This document shows, in pieces, positions 1 through 6,255 of a stretch of 6,255 bases of DNA. Location of the stretch: the NCBI GenBank assembly GCA_002256705.1, contig NQJI01000090.1, positions 1 to 6,255 of the forward strand. Direction: 5' to 3'. The notes beneath the pieces are model-generated. The model was not told where the DNA came from. It did not search any database and saw nothing but the letters and a program-made list of their open reading frames with translations. Each line of letters begins with the position of its first letter. The first letter of the stretch is position 1. A program made the position numbers and the translations under genes. Origin of the DNA: Methylococcaceae bacterium NSM2-1 (GTDB taxonomy: Bacteria > Pseudomonadota > Gammaproteobacteria > Methylococcales > Methylomonadaceae).

Positions 1-964
1 TGAAACCGGATATGGCTATATCAAGCGTGATACTTTGCAGCATGGATCAGCTTTTAGTGTGGCCGCATTTGTTGAAAAACCCGATGCAGAGAAGGCAAAA
101 CAATATCTCCAAAGCGGTGACTACTATTGGAATAGCGGCATGTTTGCGTTCAAGGCTGGAAGTTTTCTGAGCGAATTGGAAAAATTTAATCCGGATATGT
201 TGGTAATTTGTCGGCAAGCACTTAAAGCCGCAAAAATTGATCTGGATTTTGTCCGTTTGGATAAAGAAATTTTTTCTACATGTCCTACTGATTCTATCGA
301 CTATGCTGTAATGGAGAAAACAGACAAGGCCGTTGTTATTCCGCTGGATGCAGGCTGGAATGACGTAGGCTCATGGTCCGCTTTATGGGATGTTACCGAT
401 AAAGATTCGTTTGGCAATGCCATTTGCGGGGATGTATTGACAGTTGATACCAGGGATTCATTTATACACGCACAAAATAAACTGGTTGCTGTTATAGGTG
501 TTCATGATCTGGTTGTTGTAGAAACCGATGATGCGGTGATGATTGCACCAAAAGACAGAGTTCAGGAAGTCAAACAAATTGTTGACCAGTTAAAGGAAAA
601 TGGACGTAGCGAAGCGGATGTTCACCGGAAAGCCTATCGGCCATGGGGGCATTATGATTTGGTTGATAGCGGTGAACGCCATCAGACTAAAAGGATTGTG
701 GTTAAGCCGGGAGGTAAGTTATCCGTACAGAAGCATCATCATCGTGCTGAACATTGGGTTGTGGTTAAAGGTACAGCATTGGTTACCAGGGGTGATGAAA
801 AGCTGTTAATTACTGAAAATGAATCCACCTATATCCCTCTGGGTATTGTGCATTGTCTTGAAAACCCCGGTGTTATTCCCCTGGAAATCGTTGAGGTTCA
901 ATCGGGAAGTTATCTGGGTGAAGATGATATCGTACGTTTTGGCGATCAATACGGGCGTGTTTAA
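1..964 (+). CDS. manC: Mannose-1-phosphate guanylyltransferase / mannose-6-phosphate isomerase, 5'-truncated by window edge
   Basis: Bifunctional type II PMI/GMP enzyme (ManC/AlgA/CpsB/XanB family): it isomerises fructose-6-P to mannose-6-P and makes GDP-mannose from mannose-1-P and GTP, in the cytoplasm, for LPS or exopolysaccharide. The frame is open from base 2 (ETGYGYI) to TAA at 962-964, so 320 residues are visible. The family is usually about 470-480 aa, so the N-terminal nucleotide-binding loop lies upstream of the window. Counting visible residues, the nucleotidyltransferase part shows FVEKPD (23-28), NSGMF (44-48), SIDYAVME (from 98) and GWNDVGSW (118-125). The C-terminal cupin isomerase domain starts near RPWGHYD (213) and has the metal-site segment QKHHHRAEHW (243-252) and the ending VQSGSYLGEDDIVRFGDQYGR-type tail. 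One oddity is HCLENPG (284-290), where I expect HRLENPG. galU follows 240 bp downstream in the same direction. Function is secure; the choice among symbols manC, algA and cpsB depends on pathway context not seen here. Confidence 0.95.
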   Translation, partial: ETGYGYIKRDTLQHGSAFSVAAFVEKPDAEKAKQYLQSGDYYWNSGMFAFKAGSFLSELEKFNPDMLVICRQALKAAKIDLDFVRLDKEIFSTCPTDSIDYAVMEKTDKAVVIPLDAGWNDVGSWSALWDVTDKDSFGNAICGDVLTVDTRDSFIHAQNKLVAVIGVHDLVVVETDDAVMIAPKDRVQEVKQIVDQLKENGRSEADVHRKAYRPWGHYDLVDSGERHQTKRIVVKPGGKLSVQKHHHRAEHWVVVKGTALVTRGDEKLLITENESTYIPLGIVHCLENPGVIPLEIVEVQSGSYLGEDDIVRFGDQYGRV

Positions 965-1031
965 TGTCGTATCAGGCAAAAGAGAGCGGAATGGGTACGA
1001 GATTGGATAATACCAGAAAAATTTTTACACC

Positions 1032-1110
1032 CACAGAGACACAAAGGTCACAGGGAAAAATAGCCCATATTTCAATGTATTGAAAACTCTGTGCTCGCTG
1101 TGTCTCTGTG
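1032..1110. repeat. Imperfect inverted repeat of CACAGAGACACA type between manC and galU
   Basis: The left arm, 1032-1055, begins CACAGAGACACA. The right arm, 1087-1110, is its near reverse complement and ends TGTGTCTCTGTG. The outer 12 bases pair perfectly and a second block (CACAG/CTGTG) pairs further in, with a mismatched five-base stretch between. The loop of about 31 nt is AT-rich. A T-run (1112-1117) follows the right arm, so a terminator role on the plus strand is possible but not obvious with so long a loop. Similar CACAGAGACACAGAG repeats are, from memory, scattered through many environmental bacterial genomes, so a dispersed intergenic repeat is more likely than a gene-specific regulator. 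The rest of the 965-1204 gap shows no gene and no promoter I would defend. Confidence 0.7.
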
Positions 1111-1204
1111 ATTTTTTAGTTTTATGGATAAATACTGAGTCCTTTCACGGTCCTGTCCCGTTGTCCGAATTGCCTCTTAATAATTTGAATGAAGGAAATA
1201 GTTA

Positions 1205-2092
1205 ATGAGTAAAATAATTACCAAAGCAGTTTTTCCCGTTGCCGGTTTAGGAACGCGTTTTTTGCCGGCAACCAAAGCCAGTCCCAAAGAGATGTTACCT
1301 ATTGTTGACAAGCCGTTGATTCAATACGCTGTAGAAGAAGCGGTTGCTGCGGGTATTGATACCATGGTTTTTGTTACCGGGCGTAGTAAAAACGCAATAA
1401 CCGATCATTTTGACAAGGCCTACGAACTGGAAAAAGAGCTGGAGGCAAAAGGCAAAACTGAAATGCTGAAGTTGATTCAGGATATTGTGCCGCCACATGT
1501 GTCCTGTATTTTTATTCGGCAAGCCGAAGCCTTAGGTCTTGGTCATGCCGTTTATTGCGCCAGGCCGGTCATTGGTGATGAACCTTTTGCGGTGATACTG
1601 GCGGATGACATGATCGAAGATGCGGGTCGAGGTTGTATGGCACAGATGGTTAAATTGTATGCGCAAAAGCACTGTTCCATACTGGGCGTTGAGCGGATTA
1701 ACCCATCAGAAACAGCCAGTTATGGAATTGTGAAAGCCGGTGAGTTGTCAGAAAGAACAGCGCCAGTCGAATTGATTGTTGAGAAGCCCAAACCAGAAGA
1801 TGCCCCCTCAAATTTAGCGGTAGTCGGTCGGTATATTTTGACGCCTGCTATTTTTGACAAAATCAAAAAGACAGGAAGAGGCGCGGGTGGTGAAATTCAA
1901 TTAACAGATGCAATTGCTGATTTATTAAAAGAAGAACAGGTGTTGGCTTACGAATTTGAAGGTAAACGCTACGATTGCGGTTCTAAACTGGGGTTTTTAA
2001 TAGCGACCGTAGAGCATGCACTATTGCACAGAGAGCTAAAAGATGACTTTTTGGCTTACCTGAAAGATTTAACCAAAAAGCATAAAATTTAA
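1205..2092 (+). CDS. galU: UTP--glucose-1-phosphate uridylyltransferase
   Basis: Makes UDP-glucose from UTP and glucose-1-phosphate in the cytoplasm. UDP-glucose is the donor for LPS core, exopolysaccharide and, through UDP-glucuronate, other surface sugars. The protein is 295 aa, close to the usual 300, and complete. It has the nucleotide-binding signature [21 protein letters not shown] (GLGTR at 14-18, the KEMLP lysine at 28), [12 protein letters not shown] (105-116), LADD (132-135, the metal/nucleotide aspartates), and the later [14 protein letters not shown] and [10 protein letters not shown] blocks typical of bacterial GalU. The ATG at 1205 has a good ribosome site, AAGGA at 1192-1196, eight bases upstream. 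It lies 240 bp after manC, so it may be read through from manC or have its own promoter. No convincing -35/-10 pair was found, because most of the gap is occupied by an inverted repeat. Nothing is odd about the gene. Confidence 0.97.
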   Translation: MSKIITKAVFPVAGLGTRFLPATKASPKEMLPIVDKPLIQYAVEEAVAAGIDTMVFVTGRSKNAITDHFDKAYELEKELEAKGKTEMLKLIQDIVPPHVSCIFIRQAEALGLGHAVYCARPVIGDEPFAVILADDMIEDAGRGCMAQMVKLYAQKHCSILGVERINPSETASYGIVKAGELSERTAPVELIVEKPKPEDAPSNLAVVGRYILTPAIFDKIKKTGRGAGGEIQLTDAIADLLKEEQVLAYEFEGKRYDCGSKLGFLIATVEHALLHRELKDDFLAYLKDLTKKHKI

Positions 2093-2120
2093 TAACTGAC
2101 GTCACGACGCTTTGATAAAG

Positions 2121-2170
2121 TCACCACGGAGGATACGAAGATTTATTTTTCTTCTTGTTCTGCGTGGTGA
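2121..2170. repeat. Compact imperfect hairpin repeat of CACGAAG type between convergent genes
   Basis: Arms of 21 nt (2121-2141 and 2150-2170) match as reverse complements at 17 of 21 positions, starting with TCACCACG and ending CGTGGTGA, around an 8-nt T-rich loop. It sits between the convergent ends of galU and the glycosyltransferase, where a transcription barrier would make sense. Neither side has a T-run straight after the stem, so I do not call it an intrinsic terminator. Its arms resemble two other sites in this window (5394-5430 and 6165-6216), which points to a dispersed repeat. The rest of 2093-2224 holds no gene. Confidence 0.65.
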
Positions 2171-2209
2171 ATAAAAAGGTTATGAGTATTTTGATCTATT
2201 ATCTGAATG

Positions 2210-2226
2210 AAAAACGGAGTTCCGTT
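2210..2226 (-). terminator. Possible short intrinsic terminator of the minus-strand glycosyltransferase
   Basis: Read on the minus strand, the gene's TAA stop runs into AACGG-AACT-CCGTT, a 5-bp stem with a 4-nt loop, ending in a run of five T (plus-strand A-run 2210-2214). The position, overlapping the stop codon, is right for a terminator. The stem is short and the T-run partly lies in the stem, so it would be weak. Confidence 0.4.
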
Positions 2227-2956
2227 AATCACGTTCAACTTCTTTTATCACTGGCAGTTTTGCGCGTTTTTGTAACCAAATGACCCCTGATAAATCAATC
2301 AGTCCCGCCCAAAGGCGATCTAAAGTACCGTATTTTGAATAACCGTTGGTTCTGGATCTATGATTAACCGGTTCCGAAATCACATGACCCCCTGCTCTTA
2401 AAATCAATGCAGGTAAAAAGCGGTGCATATGATCGAAATAAGGCAATTCCAGAAAACGATCTCTTGAAAATATTTTTAAGCCGCAACCGGTATCCGGCGT
2501 GTTATCTCCCAGCAAGCGAGAACGTACTCCGTTAGCTACTTTGGATGAAAAAAGTCGCCAGGCAGAATCATAACGTTTGTTTCGCCAGCCGGCCACCATC
2601 CATAAATTGCTTGTAGTTTCTCTTTCCCGCATTAATACCTCATACAAACGGGGAATATCCGCAGGATCGTTTTGGCCATCCCCATCCAAAGTAGCAATCC
2701 AGGGATAGTTTGCAGCTTTAACACCCGTATAAATAGCGGTGCTTTGTCCGCAGCTTTGCTGATGCCGAATGACTCTCAGGGCCTTGAAATCATGAAGTGC
2801 CTGCTTTAGAACTGCCGCTGTCTGGTCATTACTCCCGTCATCAACATAAATAATTTCATAGGCTTGAGCAGTACTCATGGTATTAACAATCTCTTCTATC
2901 AAAGGGATAATATTGTCGGCTTCATTATGAACAGGAACAACTACAGAAATTTTCAC
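2225..2956 (-). CDS. Family 2 glycosyltransferase, dolichol-phosphate-mannose-synthase-like
   Basis: Probably transfers a sugar from a nucleotide-sugar to polyprenyl phosphate at the inner face of the inner membrane, supplying a lipid-linked donor for envelope glycans or lipid A modification. The 243-aa protein has a GT-A fold signature: VVVPVHNEADN (5-15), DDGSNDQT (39-46, nucleotide-binding aspartates) and LDGDGQNDP (90-98, the DXD-type metal site). PDTGCGLKIF and the middle segment FDHMHRFLPALIL are typical of the DPM1/ArnC-like branch. Unlike ArnC or GtrB it has no C-terminal pair of membrane helices, so it is likely soluble or peripheral, as in the short DPM1-type enzymes. It starts at GTG (2956), with AGGA six bases upstream and an in-frame stop just beyond, so no longer start is possible. 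It converges on galU. The donor and acceptor cannot be told from sequence; GDP-mannose or UDP-glucose from the neighbours is only a guess. Confidence 0.88.
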   Translation of the reverse strand: MKISVVVPVHNEADNIIPLIEEIVNTMSTAQAYEIIYVDDGSNDQTAAVLKQALHDFKALRVIRHQQSCGQSTAIYTGVKAANYPWIATLDGDGQNDPADIPRLYEVLMRERETTSNLWMVAGWRNKRYDSAWRLFSSKVANGVRSRLLGDNTPDTGCGLKIFSRDRFLELPYFDHMHRFLPALILRAGGHVISEPVNHRSRTNGYSKYGTLDRLWAGLIDLSGVIWLQKRAKLPVIKEVERD

Positions 2957-2974
2957 AGACCATCCTAATTAAAG

Positions 2975-3003
2975 ATTTTATTTACAGCGCATGAACAGGG
3001 CAA
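2975..3003 (-). promoter_or_regulatory. Candidate sigma-70 promoter of the glycosyltransferase
   Basis: On the minus strand, TTGCCC (plus 2998-3003, four of six to TTGACA) is followed after exactly 17 bases by TAAAAT (plus 2975-2980, five of six to TATAAT). Transcription would start about 12 bases before the GTG start, leaving just room for the AGGA ribosome site. Spacing and position are good, but the call rests on motif match alone. Confidence 0.5.
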
Positions 3004-3023
3004 AAGATGAGCATATCATCTTT
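3003..3023. promoter_or_regulatory. Perfect 8-bp inverted repeat next to the glycosyltransferase -35 box
   Basis: AAAGATGA (3003-3010) and TCATCTTT (3016-3023) flank five bases (GCATA). It abuts the -35 of the minus-strand promoter, a usual place for a regulator site. An imperfect 9-bp inverted repeat, GGGATCAAT/ATTGACCCC, follows at 3034-3055. A palindrome this size can occur by chance in AT-rich DNA, so a regulatory role is speculative. The remainder of 2957-3215 shows no gene. Confidence 0.25.
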
Positions 3024-3215
3024 ATGCGAATCAGGGATCAATCACTATTGACCCCATATGATATAAAAAATGCCTCAAAAGTCCTAAAAATATTGCCCTG
3101 ATTAGTTGTAAATCATTGATTATTAAGCTTCCCTGTAATTAAATAGACGTTGCTCTGCTTTATTAAAACCATTTGTTTTATAAGGCGTTTATTGTCGTTA
3201 TGATGAGGTCTATGC

Positions 3216-3243
3216 TTGCAATCCTTGGCATTATCCTTATACT
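3216..3243 (+). promoter_or_regulatory. Candidate sigma-70 promoter of thiC and its riboswitch leader
   Basis: TTGCAA (3216-3221, four of six) and TATACT (3238-3243, five of six) are 16 bases apart. The start would fall near 3250, about a dozen bases before the riboswitch aptamer, so the whole aptamer is at the very 5' end of the transcript, as is usual for TPP riboswitches. The site lies inside a short open frame with a signal-peptide look, which I do not regard as a gene. Confidence 0.5.
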
Positions 3244-3261
3244 TACTGCCACATCCGTAAA

Positions 3262-5274
<2,013 letters not shown>

Positions 5275-5276
5275 GT

Positions 5277-5514
5277 AGGAATGGAATTTTAATAATTTGA
5301 ACAATGGGATGTGCAGACGATAAGTAATCGATCAAAAATCTTCTCACATTTTTTGTTTACTACGAAACCTGTCCTGAGCATAGCCGAGGGGAGCACGAAG
5401 GACATGAGGTTAACAATTTTTCTTCGTGATCCCCTCGGCTATGCTCAAGACAGGTTATGTGCATCAATAACACGACTGGATATGAATTGTTCAAATTAAG
5501 GAATTCCCATTCCT
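5277..5514. repeat. Nested palindromic element, MITE-like, directly after thiC
   Basis: The ends are inverted repeats: 5277-5305, starting AGGAATGG and ending AATTTGAACAAT, matches the reverse complement of 5486-5514 at 24 of 29 positions. Weaker complementarity continues inward (5309-5320 against 5472-5483, 8 of 12). The interior holds a second, much stronger inverted repeat (5366-5456). The left spacer is about 31 nt longer than the right one, so one arm has gained or lost sequence. The right end also has a perfect small hairpin, AAGGAAT-TCCC-ATTCCTT (5498-5515). There is no transposase and no clear target-site duplication. It may be a non-autonomous transposable element, or one palindromic repeat inserted into another. 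The short frame across it has no support as a gene. Confidence 0.65.
5366..5456. repeat. Strong inverted repeat with 35-nt arms (33 of 35 paired)
   Basis: The left arm, 5366-5400, contains GTCCTGAGCATAGCCGAGGG; the right arm is 5422-5456. The arms differ at only two positions and enclose a 21-nt AT-rich loop. Such near-perfect arms would form a very stable RNA hairpin after thiC or a DNA cruciform. There is no T-run straight after the stem, so it is not a standard intrinsic terminator, though it could stall RNA decay or polymerase. It resembles the CCTGTCCTGAGC...GAAGGG dispersed repeats that I recall from many proteobacterial genomes. The inner end (CACGAAGGACATGA from 5394) links it to the CACGAAG repeats elsewhere in this window. 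Confidence 0.85.
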
Positions 5515-5891
5515 TGATACCCGATGTTCAGGTTTTCTAAAACCAATTGTAGAAACAGCAACTGATAAAAGTAAAAATAATGGTCTTTTATAGGCTGCAT
5601 AACTTTTAGCTATTGATTAATAACAGATTATTTAAAATCAATACCTCGGCAAAAAATAAAAACTTGAACACCGAGTAACAAAATCAGTCACCGGTGACAC
5701 GTGCAGCATAGTTAAAATAATAAAGGTATTATGGTGTGCAACAGATTAGAGGCCAATTCCTTTACTTTGCATTTTTTGATGGTTATCGGCAAAAAACAGG
5801 GCCTGATTCCAATCTTTGGCCCCTGCCCATGTATTTTTTTCGGCATGGTTTAATAATGGTACTTTACCAATTGTCTTACCTGGAGCGATCA
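5515..5891. other. AT-rich intergenic stretch without a supported gene
   Basis: No frame here looks like a protein. A frame upstream of the antitoxin start can be extended back to a TTG at 5736, but it has no ribosome site and a composition unlike the family, so it was not used. Visible small structures are a perfect 12-bp palindrome GTCACCGGTGAC (5687-5698), a CTCGG/CCGAG pair (5645-5649 and 5671-5675), and the terminator-like hairpin at 5797-5825. The 12-bp palindrome is about as frequent as chance predicts in a window this size. Confidence 0.5.
5791..5825 (-). terminator. Terminator-like hairpin, best read on the minus strand
   Basis: CAGGGCC (5797-5803) pairs with GGCCCCTG (5818-5825), with one bulged base, around a 14-nt loop. 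On the minus strand the stem is followed at once by a run of six T (plus-strand A-run 5791-5796). On the plus strand a T7 run comes only after a gap of some eight bases. No minus-strand gene ends here within the window, so what it would terminate is unknown. Confidence 0.35.
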
Positions 5892-6104
5892 ATGTCTGTT
5901 GCTACTATCAAACTATCGAGCAAAGGCCAAATAGTCATTCCCAAAGAAATTCAGGATGAATTGCATTGGCAAGCAGGAACTCAACTATCATTGGTTGGCA
6001 CTGGCTCTGGCGTTTTGCTTAATGCGATGCCTGCCAAGATGGGGCGTAGTTTGAGGAATCTGATTGGTTATGCTCAAGCACGATGGTGCATCGGTCTCTA
6101 TTGA
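5892..6104 (+). CDS. AbrB/MazE/SpoVT-type antitoxin, C-terminus altered by an apparent frameshift
   Basis: Small swapped-hairpin DNA-binding protein, normally the antitoxin and autorepressor of a VapBC- or MazEF-like toxin-antitoxin pair. The 70-aa product has the family signature at residues 3-34: VATIKLSSKGQIVIPKEIQ, then the LHWQAGTQLSL strand that closes the AbrB fold. The ATG at 5892 is preferred because GGAG (5882-5885) lies six bases upstream and the protein then begins exactly where family members do. After LRNLIG (ending at 6068) the frame gives YAQARWCIGLY and a stop, unlike the family. Reading one base later gives MLKHDGASVSIEEL, which is what such antitoxins usually have. So a one-base insertion near 6068-6069 has probably broken the toxin-binding tail. 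The DNA-binding half is intact, and a truncated protein could still bind DNA. No toxin gene is seen in the 150 bases that follow. Confidence 0.8.
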   Translation: MSVATIKLSSKGQIVIPKEIQDELHWQAGTQLSLVGTGSGVLLNAMPAKMGRSLRNLIGYAQARWCIGLY

Positions 6105-6228
6105 GGAGCTTTGCAAGTCGCCAGTCTTGGGCAACGCTTTTCTGTCCACCTTTTATCTTAAGACGATAAAATCACGAAGAACAAGAAAAACCAAGGTAAA
6201 AACTTCATGTCCTTGGCTTCCCACTTAA
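6070..6228 (+). pseudogene. Displaced C-terminal frame of the AbrB/MazE-type antitoxin
   Basis: The frame from 6070 reads MLKHDGASVSIEELCKSPV, matching the usual end of this antitoxin class (a GMLK-DG-VSIEEM-like segment that wraps the toxin), and is one base out of step with the upstream part. It stays open to TAA at 6226-6228. After about residue 19 the sequence no longer looks like the family, and from about 6151 it is repeat DNA. The original end of the gene therefore seems lost or overwritten as well. A sequencing or assembly error could also explain the frameshift. Confidence 0.6.
6151..6220. repeat. CACGAAG-type palindromic repeat at the end of the antitoxin remnant
   Basis: A TTTTATC/GATAAAA pair (6151-6157 and 6165-6171) is followed by TCACGAAGAACAAGAA (6172-6187) and then CCAAGG/CCTTGG (6191-6196 and 6211-6216). 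The stretch GATAAAATCACGAAGAAC resembles the start of the hairpin at 2114-2141. The reverse complement of 6205-6217 (AAGGACATGAAG) resembles 5398-5409. It therefore looks like a diverged member of the same repeat family. The last 35 bases of the window show no gene. Confidence 0.5.
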
Positions 6229-6255
6229 GGCGGGACAGATTAAGGTTAAACTGTT

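Noticed and set aside
1177..1189. 13-base word TTAATAATTTGAA shared with 5289-5301
   Set aside because: The sequence is AT-rich and flanks do not align well; one such match in 6 kb is plausible by chance.
5311..5499. 62-aa frame containing KPVLSIAEGSTKD
   Set aside because: It lies entirely inside the palindromic element; this kind of peptide comes from translating the dispersed repeat, not from a gene.
5687..5698. Perfect palindrome GTCACCGGTGAC as an operator
   Set aside because: About one to two perfect 12-bp palindromes are expected by chance in a window of this size, and no nearby promoter supports it.
5736..5891. N-terminal extension of the antitoxin to a TTG at 5736
   Set aside because: No ribosome site, no family similarity before the ATG at 5892, and the terminator-like hairpin lies within it.
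6069..6078. TATGCTCAAG at the frameshift site, also present in the hairpin arm near 5440
   Set aside because: A ten-base match with no similarity on either side is expected by chance and does not show recombination.

Overview
The window looks like a chromosomal segment of a gammaproteobacterium, moderately AT-rich and dotted with short palindromic repeats. The ThiC and GalU sequences and the repeat types remind me of methanotrophs of the order Methylococcales. That placement is an inference from memory, not a search result.

Left part (1-2956): surface-polysaccharide precursor genes. The window opens inside manC (mannose-1-phosphate guanylyltransferase / mannose-6-phosphate isomerase, making GDP-mannose). 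It is followed in the same direction by galU (UDP-glucose pyrophosphorylase). A convergent family 2 glycosyltransferase of the dolichol-phosphate-mannose-synthase type lies on the minus strand. The first two make activated sugars, and the third probably uses one to charge a polyprenyl-phosphate carrier. The manC-galU gap and the galU-glycosyltransferase gap each hold a different imperfect inverted repeat.

Middle (2957-5274): a divergent intergenic region carries a plausible promoter for the glycosyltransferase and one for thiC. A clear TPP riboswitch then precedes a complete thiC, the radical-SAM enzyme that makes the thiamin pyrimidine. Feedback control of thiC by thiamin pyrophosphate follows directly from this layout.

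Right part (5275-6255): little intact coding sequence. Two bases after the thiC stop begins a roughly 238-bp nested palindrome, a MITE-like structure containing a very strong 35-bp-arm hairpin. It is followed by about 380 bp of AT-rich sequence with no gene and one terminator-like hairpin. Then comes an AbrB/MazE-type antitoxin gene whose C-terminal half is displaced by an apparent one-base frameshift, and whose end runs into another copy of the CACGAAG-type repeat. No partner toxin is visible before the window ends.

No CRISPR array, tRNA, rRNA, transposase or new multi-gene system is visible. The points most worth a second look are the nested palindrome after thiC, the broken antitoxin and the recurring CACGAAG repeat.
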